The translations under genes were made by a program, and so were the position numbers. 64,000 nucleotides of DNA, from the NCBI RefSeq assembly GCF_965216805.1, contig NZ_CBDCGN010000002.1, positions 310,001 through 374,000 on the forward strand. The letters are read 5' to 3'. Numbering within the stretch: position 1 is the stretch's first letter; every line of letters starts with the position of its first letter. The notes beneath the pieces are model-generated. The model did not search any database. It was not told the origin of the DNA and worked only from the letters and a program-made list of their open reading frames with translations. This document shows positions 15,777 through 23,998 of this stretch, piece after piece. The DNA comes from Panacagrimonas sp965216805 (GTDB lineage: Bacteria; Pseudomonadota; Gammaproteobacteria; Nevskiales; Nevskiaceae).

Positions 15777-15905
15777 ATGAGGCCGCGAGTTCGCGAGATG
15801 GTCGATCGCTGCAGGAGGATTACGCGGCGCTGGCATCACGGGTTAATCGCCGGGGCGAGCGGACTTCAGCAAATGGGAAAGCGCCTGGACTTGATCCGTT
15901 GAACG

Positions 15906-15927
15906 AACCCCGCTTTGGCGGGGTTTT
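15906..15927 (+). terminator. Terminator-like hairpin with no obvious upstream gene
   Basis: Stem AACCCCGC/GCGGGGTT with loop TTTG followed by TT. On the plus strand no gene precedes it. It could be the relic of a lost gene or tRNA, or act on antisense transcription. I found no tRNA in the preceding 150 bases. Confidence 0.4.
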
Positions 15928-15988
15928 CGAGTTATGTGCAAAAAAAGTTGGGCAGCCCAGCATTCCAGCCACCTCTTGCCCAGAACGC

Positions 15989-16363
15989 TTATGCGGCCCT
16001 GGGAGAAACGCGCTGATTGATCAAGCTCTCGGCGGGGATGTTGAACCGCTTGTTCAGCGCCTGGATCATCCGCACCGTCAGCGGCCGCCGACGGGCCAGC
16101 ACTTCGTAAACGCGGTTCTTCCGACCAATCGCAGGCACCAGGTCATCGACCGTCAGGCCTTGCTGTTCCATCCTGAACTTGATGGCTTCTACCGCATCCG
16201 GGAGATCCATCGGAAAGTGTGTGCGCTCGTAGGCTTCGACCAAGGTTGCCAGCACGTCGAGGCGGTCGCCTGCCTCAGTGCCCGCTTCCGCCGACATGAG
16301 CGTTTCAATCTCACGCAGTGTCTCGCGATAGTCGGCTTCGGTCTTGATGGGTCGGATGTTCAT
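15989..16363 (-). CDS. HigA-like (COG5499-type) antitoxin, apparently orphan
   Basis: 124 residues: MNIRPIKTEADYRETLREIE, then LDVLATLVEAYE and a C-terminal HTH (LTVDDLVPAIGRKNRVYEVL ... LTVRMIQALNKRFNIPAESL). This family normally follows a HigB-type toxin gene. Here the upstream neighbour is a 27-codon scrap of a nucleotidyltransferase gene, so no toxin partner is visible. It may still repress its own promoter. Confidence 0.8.
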   Translation of the reverse strand: MNIRPIKTEADYRETLREIETLMSAEAGTEAGDRLDVLATLVEAYERTHFPMDLPDAVEAIKFRMEQQGLTVDDLVPAIGRKNRVYEVLARRRPLTVRMIQALNKRFNIPAESLINQRVSPRAA

Positions 16364-16373
16364 GGCGCGCTCT

Positions 16374-16457
16374 TTACACGCGAATCCTGGTTGCGCCGTA
16401 TCGGGTGGCCAGGCGGGCGACCTGTTGGCGCTTGGCGTGCAGGCTTTCCAGCAGCAT
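16374..16457 (-). pseudogene. N-terminal remnant of an MNT-type nucleotidyltransferase
   Basis: MLLESLHAKRQQVARLATRY ... ATRIRV then stop. The sequence stops just before the GS-x9-D-x-D active-site motif expected next in MNT-domain (MntA-like antitoxin) proteins. It is fused to the start of the HigA-like gene region, indicating a deletion junction at about 16370. The call rests on a short stretch. Confidence 0.45.
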
Positions 16458-16504
16458 GGTTGTGCTCCAGGGCGTTGACCGGGGTGACCTTACGGTGACG
16501 CAGG

Positions 16505-16577
16505 GGTAGCCCGGGTGCAACCCGGGGTTGCGCCACCTCGCGACCGACACCACCCCGGGCTGCGCCCGGGCTACGGG
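16505..16577. repeat. REP-like palindromic pair inside a toxin gene
   Basis: GGTAGCCCGGGTGCAACCCG and the inverted CCCCGGGCTGCGCCCGGGCTAC bracket a short spacer, as at 5519-5593. The pair sits where the DUF5615 toxin frame loses family resemblance. Confidence 0.75.
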
Positions 16578-16773
16578 TGAGGCCGGCGAGCAGCGCGCCA
16601 AAGTCGAGGTCGTTGGTGACGTCCACTTCTTGCGAAGCTCTGGCAACCGCCATGATCTCGAGATCGCTCGCGGTCACGTTGCCCACCTCGCTCCAGTGCC
16701 GCACCTGATGCCCACTCGGCACAAGAAAGTCCCGCCACCGGGGCGACAGGTTCATATCCAACAGGAGTTTCAC
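16576..16773 (-). pseudogene. DUF5615 PIN-like toxin, C-terminus replaced by a REP
   Basis: GTG 16773 overlaps the stop of the DUF433 gene. MKLLLDMNLSPRWRDFLVPS ... VDVTNDLDFGALLAG is the first 65 residues of a DUF5615 (PIN-like) protein, with D6 and the NDLDFG acidic motif. The family normally continues another 40-50 residues. Here the frame enters the REP and runs on with unrelated sequence to 16360. The nuclease fold is probably incomplete, leaving the DUF433 antitoxin without a working partner. Confidence 0.7.
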
Positions 16774-17000
16774 GCAGCCTGCAGGTGGAATTCACGGGCC
16801 TCGAGCCGCCATGCGGCATAAGCCAGCGACTCTCGGATATCTCCGGGCTCCAGATAGGGATAATCGGCCAGCAATGCCGGCTCGGTGCCGCCGTTGGCAA
16901 GGTGGCGGATGATCATGCCGACGGTGGCTCGCATGTTTCGGACACAGGGCTGACCGCCCATCACGGCCGGGTCGTGGGTGATGCGGGGGAACTCTTTCAT
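16770..17000 (-). CDS. DUF433 antitoxin
   Basis: 76 residues, ITHDPAVMGGQPCVRNMRAT ... ANGGTEPALLADYPYLEPGDIRESLAYA, the full DUF433 pattern (a small winged-helix-like domain). It overlaps the next gene by four bases (GTGA). DUF433 plus DUF5615 pairs are regarded as toxin-antitoxin modules. Confidence 0.85.
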   Translation of the reverse strand: MKEFPRITHDPAVMGGQPCVRNMRATVGMIIRHLANGGTEPALLADYPYLEPGDIRESLAYAAWRLEAREFHLQAA

Positions 17001-17159
17001 GGCTTGGCCCGATGCGTACCAAGGCAGAGGCTAGAGCGCTTTTGACTTTAGGACGTAGCCCCTCGGCTCGTCGCGATGTTGCGGCGAGCCGGAGCTTTCG
17101 CCGACGTTCGCTCCCGGCGCCACGTTCGCGTAAATCGGGCCACGCGGCACCAGACCGGG

Positions 17160-18380
17160 TTAGGGCATGTGGCCCATGCGTTGGGCGATGAGGGTGGCGA
17201 GTTCGCGGGCGACCTGGTCCTTGGCGCCGTGCGCAATCTGGTGCTGGCCGTCGGCCCAGAACACGCTGAGCTGGTTGTCGTCGCGGTCGAAGGCGCGGCC
17301 GTTGCCGACCCAGTTGGCGGCGATCAGGTCCAGCTTCTTGCGGCTGAGCTTGTCGCGGGCGTTGGCTTCCAGGTCCCGGGTTTCGGCGGCAAAGCCCACC
17401 ATGAACAGTTGCGGGCAGGCGCTGCGCACGCGCACCAGGATGTCGTCATTGCGGGTCAGCGACAGGGTCATGCGGGCATCGCTTTTCTTGATCTTGTCGG
17501 TGGACGCCGTTTCCACGCGATAGTCGGCCACCGCGGCGGCGCCGACGAACAGGTCGGCTTGCTCGGCGGCAGTCAGAGCGGCGTCGCACATGGCCTGGGC
17601 ACTGTCGACGTCCACGCGGTTGCAGCCGGCGGGCGCGTCCAGGTGGGTGGGGCCGGAGATCAGGGTGACCTGCGCGCCCAACTCGGCCAGCGCGCGCGCC
17701 ACCGCATAGCCCTGCTTGCCCGAGGAGTGGTTGCTGATGAAGCGCACCGGGTCGATGGCCTCGCGCGTGGGTCCGGCGGTGACCACCGCGCGCTTGCCGC
17801 TGAGCGGGCCGGCCGGTGCGGCCAGCAGGGCGGCGACGTCGGCACGCAGGTCCAGCGGTTCGCGCATGCGGCCTTCACCGGTTTCACCGCAGGCCTGAAA
17901 GCCGGCGCCGGGGCCCAGCACCTGCACGCCGCGCGCGATCAGGGTGGCCAGGTTGTCCTGGGTGGCGCGGGCGGACCACATCAGGCGGTTCATGGCCGGC
18001 GCCACCGCGACGGGTCTGTCGGTGGCCAGCACCAGGGTGGCCAGCAGATCGTCGGCCAGGCCGTGCGCCAACCGCGCCAGCGTGTTGGCGCTGGCCGGCG
18101 CGATCAGGATCAGGTCGGGCCAGCGCGCCAGTTCGATGTGGCCCATGGCGCTTTCGGCCTGCGCGTCCCACAGCGAGTCGCGCACCGGCTTGCCCGACAG
18201 CGCCTGAAAGGTGGCAGCGCCAACAAAATGTTGGGCGCCATCGGTCATCACCACCTGCACTTCGGCGCCGGCTTCCATCAGGCGGCGGGTGAGATCCGCG
18301 GCCTTGTAGGCGGCGATGCCGCCGGTGACGCCGAGCAGGATGCGGCGGCCTTGCAGCTTGGGCGTCTCGGTGGGGTCCAT
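17160..18380 (-). CDS. coaBC: Phosphopantothenoylcysteine synthetase/decarboxylase
   Basis: 406 residues, bifunctional. The CoaC flavoprotein half (1 to about 185) has GVTGGIAAYKAADLTRRL, PAMNRLMW and ACGETGEGRM. The CoaB half has TAGPTREAIDPVRFISNHSS and SGKQGYAVARAL, and KIKK near 295. It converts 4'-phosphopantothenate and cysteine to 4'-phosphopantetheine in CoA synthesis. Start ATG 18380 is preferred to an upstream one. It normally lies beside dut; here an 11-kb island separates them. Confidence 0.97.
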   Translation of the reverse strand: MDPTETPKLQGRRILLGVTGGIAAYKAADLTRRLMEAGAEVQVVMTDGAQHFVGAATFQALSGKPVRDSLWDAQAESAMGHIELARWPDLILIAPASANTLARLAHGLADDLLATLVLATDRPVAVAPAMNRLMWSARATQDNLATLIARGVQVLGPGAGFQACGETGEGRMREPLDLRADVAALLAAPAGPLSGKRAVVTAGPTREAIDPVRFISNHSSGKQGYAVARALAELGAQVTLISGPTHLDAPAGCNRVDVDSAQAMCDAALTAAEQADLFVGAAAVADYRVETASTDKIKKSDARMTLSLTRNDDILVRVRSACPQLFMVGFAAETRDLEANARDKLSRKKLDLIAANWVGNGRAFDRDDNQLSVFWADGQHQIAHGAKDQVARELATLIAQRMGHMP

Positions 18381-18439
18381 GGGCGAGCAGTTTAGGCAAG
18401 CTGCGGGCACGCCGCATGCCGATCACGGGAAGTGCAGGT

Positions 18440-18467
18440 AAGGTTGGGTTTGGAACCGTCCAACCTT
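18440..18467 (+). promoter_or_regulatory. Perfect inverted repeat before the MHS transporter start
   Basis: AAGGTTGG (18440-18447) and CCAACCTT (18460-18467) are separated by 12 bases and end five bases before GTG 18473. It could be a repressor operator or an mRNA hairpin in the very short gap between coaBC and the transporter gene. Confidence 0.4.
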
Positions 18468-18472
18468 GCGCC

Positions 18473-19771
18473 GTGACCGCCGCTGTTGCCGATCTTTCTC
18501 CCCGCCATCGCCTGCGATCGATCTTCAGCGGTTCGGTGGGCAACCTGGTGGAGTGGTACGACTGGTACGTGTACGCGGCGTTTTCGCTGTACTTCGCCAA
18601 GAGTTTTTTCCCGCAGGGCGATCTGACCGCGCAGTTGCTCAACACCGCGGCGATCTTTGCGGTGGGTTTTTTGATGCGGCCCATCGGCGGTTGGCTGCTG
18701 GGCATTTACGCGGACCGGCGCGGGCGCAAGGCGGCGCTGCTGCTGAGCGTGTGGATGATGTGCGGCGGCTCGCTGATGATTGCAATCACGCCCGGCTTCG
18801 AGCAGATCGGCATCGCCGCGCCGATCCTGCTGGTGGTGGCGCGGCTGATCCAGGGCCTGTCGGTGGGCGGCGAATACGGCACCTCGGCGACCTACCTGAG
18901 CGAGATGGCCACGCGCCGGCATCGCGGCTTCTGGTCCAGCTTCCAGTACGTGACACTGATCCTGGGCCATTTGTTGGCGCTGGGCGTGCTGATTCTGCTG
19001 CAGCGCGTGTTCCTCACCACCGAAGAGCTGGAAGCCTGGGGCTGGCGCATTCCGTTTGCGATCGGTGCGGTGCTGGCGCTGGTGGCGCTGTGGTTGCGTC
19101 GGCGCATGGACGAGACCGAATCGTTCAAGCGCGACACCGCACAAGGGCCGCGCCGCAACGTGATGCGCGAACTGCTGGCCCACCCGCGCGAGCTGGCCAC
19201 GGTGGTGGGCCTGACCCTGGGCGGCACGGTGGCGTTCTACACCTACACCACGTACACGCATAAATATCTGGTCAACACCGCCGGCATGGATCGGCATGAC
19301 GCCACCCTGGTCAACGCGCTGAGCCTGTTCCTGTTCATGCTGATCCAGCCGCTGATGGGGGCGCTGTCGGATCGCATCGGGCGGCGACCGCTGCTGATCG
19401 GGTTTGGCGTGCTGGGCGCGCTGTGCACGGTGCCGATCCTGTCGGCGCTGGGGCAGGTGCAAACGGTGTGGGCGGCGTTTGTGCTGATCATGCTGGCGCT
19501 GGTGATCGTCAGCGGTTACACCTCGATCAACGCGGTGGTGAAAGCCGAGCTGTTTCCCACCAGCATCCGCGCGCTGGGCGTGGGCCTGCCTTATGCGCTG
19601 ACGGTGTCGATCTTCGGCGGCACCGCCGAGTGGGTGGCGCTGTGGTTCAAGTCGGTGGGCGCAGAGAGCGGCTTCTACTGGTACGTGAGCGGCTGCATCG
19701 CGTGCTCGCTGCTGGTGTACCTGTGGATGCCGGACACGCAAAAGACCTCGCGCATCGTGGATGCGGGGTAG
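18473..19771 (+). CDS. MHS-family major facilitator (KgtP/ShiA-like metabolite:proton symporter)
   Basis: 432 residues from GTG 18473; an ATG at 18416 would add 19 residues and translate through the inverted repeat, so I prefer the GTG. Twelve hydrophobic segments. MHS signatures: SGSVGNLVEWYDWYVYAAFS at the N-terminus, RPIGGWLLGIYADRRGRKAA in the loop 2-3 region, QGLSVGGEYGTSATYLSEMA and LSDRIGRRPLL. Likely imports a dicarboxylate such as 2-oxoglutarate; the substrate is inferred. The gene ends at TAG that overlaps a REP. Confidence 0.85.
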   Translation: MTAAVADLSPRHRLRSIFSGSVGNLVEWYDWYVYAAFSLYFAKSFFPQGDLTAQLLNTAAIFAVGFLMRPIGGWLLGIYADRRGRKAALLLSVWMMCGGSLMIAITPGFEQIGIAAPILLVVARLIQGLSVGGEYGTSATYLSEMATRRHRGFWSSFQYVTLILGHLLALGVLILLQRVFLTTEELEAWGWRIPFAIGAVLALVALWLRRRMDETESFKRDTAQGPRRNVMRELLAHPRELATVVGLTLGGTVAFYTYTTYTHKYLVNTAGMDRHDATLVNALSLFLFMLIQPLMGALSDRIGRRPLLIGFGVLGALCTVPILSALGQVQTVWAAFVLIMLALVIVSGYTSINAVVKAELFPTSIRALGVGLPYALTVSIFGGTAEWVALWFKSVGAESGFYWYVSGCIACSLLVYLWMPDTQKTSRIVDAG

Positions 19772-19903
19772 GACGGGCCTTTCTGTCGAGCGCGCACGGC
19801 GGCCACGGGCGGCCCAGCGGAAGACGGTGATCGGTAGGGCGGGCCCCCGCCATGGGGTGTTTCCACCGAGTGCTGACGGCGGCCATGGGCCGCCCTACCG
19901 TCG
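19767..19903. repeat. REP elements upstream of the RAYT gene
   Basis: Two units: GGTAGGACGGGCC...GGCGGCCACGGGCGGCCC and GGTAGGGCGGGCCCCCGCC...GGCGGCCATGGGCCGCCCTACC. Each starts with a GTAG tetranucleotide next to an imperfect GC-rich palindrome, the hallmark of REPs served by a RAYT. The first overlaps the transporter stop codon. Confidence 0.8.
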
Positions 19904-19907
19904 GGTC

Positions 19908-20390
19908 ATGCCGAATTACGTGCGCTCGCGGGTGGCTGGCGGAACCTATTTCTTCACCGTGGTGACACGTGATCGACGGCCGGTGCTCACGGACGACGCA
20001 TGTCGCGGCGCGCTACGCGCGGCCGTCCTGTCCACCCGCCAGCGCTGGCCGTTCACGGTGGACGCCTGGGTGTTGCTGCCGGGTCATCTGCATTGCATCT
20101 GGACCTTGCCGAGCGGCGATGCGGATTTCTCCAAGCGCTGGTCTGCCACCAAGCGCATGACCTCGCAGGCGCTGGGCAGGTCGGTGTGGCAGCCGCGCTT
20201 CTGGGAGCACAGCATTCGCGACGAGTCGGACCTGCAACGCCACATGGATTATCTGCATGGCAACCCGGTGAAGCACGGGTACGTTCCACGCGCAATCGAT
20301 TGGCCGTATTCCACGTTTCATCGTTATGTTGCGCTCGGCCGGTATGCCGCCGATTGGTACGACACCGCGCCCGACGAGGATTGGGATTGA
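19908..20390 (+). CDS. rayT: REP-associated tyrosine transposase (RAYT)
   Basis: 160 residues: HUH motif H60-L-H62 (LLPGHLHCIWTLP) and nucleophile Y115 (MDYLHGNPVKHG), with WQPRFWEHSIRDESDLQRH between. It cleaves single-stranded REP DNA beside GTAG. Start ATG 19908 follows the upstream REP directly. Flanking REPs on both sides (19767-19903, 20397-20594) show the typical RAYT-REP locus. The gene's 3' end is duplicated downstream together with a REP. Confidence 0.92.
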   Translation: MPNYVRSRVAGGTYFFTVVTRDRRPVLTDDACRGALRAAVLSTRQRWPFTVDAWVLLPGHLHCIWTLPSGDADFSKRWSATKRMTSQALGRSVWQPRFWEHSIRDESDLQRHMDYLHGNPVKHGYVPRAIDWPYSTFHRYVALGRYAADWYDTAPDEDWD

Positions 20391-20396
20391 ACGAGT

Positions 20397-20594
20397 GGGG
20401 CGGCCCGTGCCCGCCACCGGGAGTTTCTATGCAGAGCGGACGGCGGCCACGGGCCGCCCTACGGGGTTCGGCCGATATGTAATCGCGCCCGACGAGGATG
20501 GTTTTGAGCACAGACGGCGGCGGGTAGGGCGGGCCGTGCCCGCCGTCGGGTCTTTCTATGCAGCGCGGATGGTGGGCATGGCCGTCCCACGGCG
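20397..20594. repeat. REP elements downstream of RAYT with a duplicated gene tail
   Basis: Two REPs (GGGCGGCCCGTGCCCGCC ... GGCGGCCACGGGCCGCCC and GGTAGGGCGGGCCGTGCCCG ... ATGGCCGTCCC), each containing TTTCTATGCAG. Between them, at about 20467-20505, TCGGCCGATATG and CGCGCCCGACGAGGATGG repeat the last codons of the RAYT gene with a small deletion. Confidence 0.75.
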
Positions 20595-20601
20595 GGGGGC
20601 A

Positions 20602-22938
20602 TCACATTTCGGCCGCGGGCCGGTGGAGGTTGGCTTCCACCACCGTCAGTGCGGCCATGTTGACGATGCGTCGCACGGTGGCGGACGGGGTCATGATGTG
20701 CACCGGTGCGCCGCAGCCGAGCAGGATCGGGCCGATGGCGACGTTGTTGCCGGCAGCGGCCTTGAGCAGGTTGTAGGCGATGTTGGCGGCGTCCAGGCTG
20801 GGCATCACCAGCAGGTTGGCGGTGCCGCTAAGGGTGGAGTCGGGCAGGATCGCCTGGCGCATGGATTCGTTGAGCGCGCAGTCGCCGTGCATCTCGCCGT
20901 CCACCTCCAGTTGCGGCGCGCGCTGACGCAGCAGGGCCAGCACTTCGCGCATCTTCAGCGCCGACGGCGCATCGGAGCTGCCGAAGTTGGAGTGCGACAG
21001 CAGCGCGGCCTTGGGCTCGATGCCGAAGCGGCGGATGTGCTCGGCGGCGCTCAGCGTGATCTCGGCCAGTTGCTCGGCGCTGGGCTCCACATTGACGTGG
21101 GTGTCCACCACGAACACCTGGCGGTCCGGCAGGATCAGTGCGTTCATGGCGCCATAGCAGCTCGCGCCGGCTTCCAGGCCGAGCACACGATCCACGTACT
21201 GCAGGTGACGACCGTAGTTGCTGACGGTGCCGCAGATCATGCCGTCGCCTTCGCCCTTCTTGAGCAGCATGGCGGCGATCAGGGTCGGGCGGCGGCGCAT
21301 TTCCAGCTTGGCGTACTGGGCGGTGACGCCGCGGCGCGCCATGAGCAGGTGATAGTCCTTCCAGTATTCGGGAAAGCGCGGGTCGTATTCGGTGTTGACG
21401 ATGTCGACGTTGGTGCCGGGCCTCAGCCGCAGTCCGAATTTTTTGATGCGCTTTTCGATCACCGCCGGCCGGCCGACCAGGATGGGCACGGCCAGGCGAT
21501 CATCCACCAGCACCTGCACCGCACGCAGCACGCGCTCTTCTTCGCCTTCGGCAAAGATGATGCGCTTGCGCTCGGGCAGCTCCTTGCGCGCGCGCTCGGT
21601 CACCGGTTTCATCATGGTGCCGCTGCGGGTGGTGAAGCGCTGTAGCTGTTCGCGATAGGCGTCGAAGTCGGCGATGGGCCGCGTCGCCACGCCGGAGTCC
21701 ATCGCCGCGCGCGCCACCGCCGGTGCGATGTTGACGATCAGGCGCGGATCGAAGGGCTTGGGGATCAGGTACTGCGGGCCGAACTGCAGGTCCTCGATGC
21801 CGTAGGCCGAGGCCACCACATCGCTCTGCTCCATGCGCGCCAGATCGGCGATGGCATTGACGGTGGCAATTTCCATCTGCCGCGTGATGGTGGTGGCGCC
21901 CACATCCAGCGCGCCGCGGAAGATGAAGGGAAAGCACAAAACGTTGTTGACCTGGTTGGGGTAGTCGGTGCGGCCAGTGGCGATCACCGCGTCGTCGCGC
22001 ACGGACTGCACTTCTTCGGGCAGGATTTCGGGCGTGGGATTGGCCAGCGCGAAGATCAGCGGTTGCGCGGCCATGCCGGCCACCATGTCCGGTTTGAGCA
22101 CGCCGCCGGCCGACAGGCCCAGAAACATGTCGGCGCCGACGATCACCTCTGCCAGGGTGCGCCGGTCGGTGGGTTGCGCAAAGCGTGCCTTGTCCGGGTC
22201 CATCAGCTCGGTGCGGCCCTGGTAGACCACGCCGGCCAGGTCGGTGAGCCAGATGTTTTGGATGGGCAGGCCCAGGTCCACCAACAGGTCCACGCAGGCC
22301 AGAGCAGCGGCACCGGCGCCGCTGACCACCAGCTTGATCTGCGCAATGTCCTTGCCCACCACCTTGAGGCCGTTGAGGGTGGCGGCGCCGACGATGATCG
22401 CGGTGCCGTGCTGATCGTCGTGAAACACCGGAATCTTCATGCGGCTGCGCAGCGCGCGCTCCACGTGAAAACACTCCGGCGCCTTGATGTCTTCCAGATT
22501 GACGCCGCCGAAGGTCGGTTCCAGCGCGGCGATGATCTCGATCAGTCTGGAAGGGTCGCGCTCGTTGATCTCGATGTCGAACACGTCGATGCCGGCAAAC
22601 TTCTTGAACAGCACGCCCTTGCCTTCCATCACCGGCTTGGCGGCCAGCGGGCCGATGGCGCCCAGGCCCAGCACCGCGGTGCCGTTGGTGATCACCGCCA
22701 CCAGGTTGCCGCGCGCGGTGTAGCGAAAGGCGTTGACCGGATCGGCGACGATCTCTTCGCAGGCCGCCGCCACGCCAGGCGAGTAGGCCAGCGCCAGGTC
22801 GCGCTGGTTGACCAACTGCTTGGTCGGCGTGACCGAGATTTTTCCCGGGGTGGGGTACTCGTGATAGTCGAGGGCGGCCTGGCGCAGGCCTTCGCGAAGT
22901 TTCAAGGTAAGACCGGAGACGGCGAGGTAAGCGTCCAT
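20602..22938 (-). CDS. maeB: NADP-dependent malic enzyme with C-terminal phosphotransacetylase-like domain
   Basis: 778 residues. Residues 1 to about 430: malic enzyme (YHEYPTPGKISVTPTKQLVN, YSPGVAAACEEI, VFHDDQHGTAIIV, NAD(P) loop VVSGAGAAALACVDLL, FALANPTPEI). The remainder is a PTA_PTB domain (FAEGEEERVLRAVQVLVDD ... GCGAPVHIMTPSATVRRIVN), which in MaeB is regulatory rather than catalytic. It decarboxylates malate to pyruvate, yielding NADPH. Start ATG 22938 (MDAYLAVSGL) is chosen over a 124-codon upstream extension that overlaps radC. Confidence 0.96.
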   Translation of the reverse strand: MDAYLAVSGLTLKLREGLRQAALDYHEYPTPGKISVTPTKQLVNQRDLALAYSPGVAAACEEIVADPVNAFRYTARGNLVAVITNGTAVLGLGAIGPLAAKPVMEGKGVLFKKFAGIDVFDIEINERDPSRLIEIIAALEPTFGGVNLEDIKAPECFHVERALRSRMKIPVFHDDQHGTAIIVGAATLNGLKVVGKDIAQIKLVVSGAGAAALACVDLLVDLGLPIQNIWLTDLAGVVYQGRTELMDPDKARFAQPTDRRTLAEVIVGADMFLGLSAGGVLKPDMVAGMAAQPLIFALANPTPEILPEEVQSVRDDAVIATGRTDYPNQVNNVLCFPFIFRGALDVGATTITRQMEIATVNAIADLARMEQSDVVASAYGIEDLQFGPQYLIPKPFDPRLIVNIAPAVARAAMDSGVATRPIADFDAYREQLQRFTTRSGTMMKPVTERARKELPERKRIIFAEGEEERVLRAVQVLVDDRLAVPILVGRPAVIEKRIKKFGLRLRPGTNVDIVNTEYDPRFPEYWKDYHLLMARRGVTAQYAKLEMRRRPTLIAAMLLKKGEGDGMICGTVSNYGRHLQYVDRVLGLEAGASCYGAMNALILPDRQVFVVDTHVNVEPSAEQLAEITLSAAEHIRRFGIEPKAALLSHSNFGSSDAPSALKMREVLALLRQRAPQLEVDGEMHGDCALNESMRQAILPDSTLSGTANLLVMPSLDAANIAYNLLKAAAGNNVAIGPILLGCGAPVHIMTPSATVRRIVNMAALTVVEANLHRPAAEM

Positions 22939-23013
22939 CTTGCCATGCAAGGTGAGTTGCACGGCATCGCGAAAAGTGACTAGATGCGGATGAAAACCGC
23001 AGGGAGCCCGGCC

Positions 23014-23688
23014 ATGGCGATCAGCGACTGGCCTCAAGCCGAACGTCCGCGCGAGAAGCTGCTCGCGCAAGGGCCGGTTGCGCTGTCGGACGCCGAGCTG
23101 CTGGCGATCTTTCTGCGCACCGGCGTGCCGGGGTGCAGCGCGGTGGACCTGGCGCGCGATCTCATCACCCGCTTCGGCAGTCTGCGTGCGCTGGCCGCGG
23201 CCTCGCCGCAAGCCTTCTGCGAGGCGCGCGGTCTGGGCCTGGCCAAGTACGTGCAACTGCAGGCGGCGGTGGAAATGTCGCGTCGCGTGCTGGCCGAAGA
23301 CCTGCGTCAACGCGACGCCCTGGCCGACCCCGCCGCCACCCGGCGCTACCTGAGCGCCTGGCTGCGAGATCGCGACCGCGAAATCTTTGCCGCGCTATTC
23401 CTGGACAGCCAGCACCGCGTGCTGCGCATCGAAGAACTCAGCCAGGGCACCCTGGACGCCGCCAGCGTCTATCCGCGCGAGGTGGTCAAGCGCGCCCTGG
23501 CCCTGGGCGCGGCGGCGGTGATCTTTGCCCACAACCATCCCAGCGGCGTGGCCGAACCCTCCGCGGCGGACCGCGTACTTACTGATCGCCTCAAGCAGGC
23601 GCTGGCGCTGGTGGACGTGCGCGTGCTGGATCACTTCGTGGTTGGTGAGGGCAGCCCGGTGAGCTTTGCCGAGCGCGGCTGGCTGTAG
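23014..23688 (+). CDS. radC: RadC-family JAMM/MPN+ domain protein
   Basis: 224 residues. UPF0758 N-terminal helical region (WPQAERPREKLLAQGPVALS) followed by the JAMM metalloprotease-like core with E in RIEELSQGTLDAA, HNHPSG at about 171-176 and a later D (PSAADRVLTDRL). Despite the name, a repair role is not established. ATG 23014 has AGGGAG seven bases upstream and replaces an earlier in-frame ATG at 22984. radC near coaBC is a common arrangement. Confidence 0.93.
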   Translation: MAISDWPQAERPREKLLAQGPVALSDAELLAIFLRTGVPGCSAVDLARDLITRFGSLRALAAASPQAFCEARGLGLAKYVQLQAAVEMSRRVLAEDLRQRDALADPAATRRYLSAWLRDRDREIFAALFLDSQHRVLRIEELSQGTLDAASVYPREVVKRALALGAAAVIFAHNHPSGVAEPSAADRVLTDRLKQALALVDVRVLDHFVVGEGSPVSFAERGWL

Positions 23689-23714
23689 ATTGCGTGGACC
23701 GACGGGAGCATCGA

Positions 23715-23745
23715 AGGAATCGGGAATCGGGAATCGGGAATCGGG
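23715..23745. repeat. GGGAATC heptad tandem repeat
   Basis: About four consecutive copies of the 7-base unit GGGAATC in the 310-base gap between radC and rpmB. The inverse unit GATTCCC repeats four times at 55566-55593. Nothing else recognisable is in the gap apart from the rpmB promoter region. Confidence 0.85.
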
Positions 23746-23998
23746 GGTCAGTCCTGGGGCGCCATTCCGGACGAAAACGATCGCCAAGGTGGCCGAAGGC
23801 ATTGTGTCGGGTCGGCCGCCGCCCGGCGCCGACGGTAGCCGCGGACCGTTGTTCCGCGCGGAGCGACAGGTTTTGCCTTCGACTCGGCCGGGGATAGCTG
23901 CCGCCTTGCTCCGGTCGGTTCGCGCTGGTATCTTTCGCGCCCCCCAAAATCCGGGGTCAACCCTGGGCGGTCGTCTGCCGTCCCCACGAGAGCGCGTC

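Noticed and set aside
15780..15930. A tRNA or small RNA ending at the 15906-15927 hairpin
   Set aside because: No T-arm consensus or cloverleaf can be drawn, and no promoter is evident.
22939..23310. 124-codon N-terminal extension of MaeB
   Set aside because: It overlaps radC on the other strand and has no malic-enzyme similarity; MDAYLAVSGL is the natural start.
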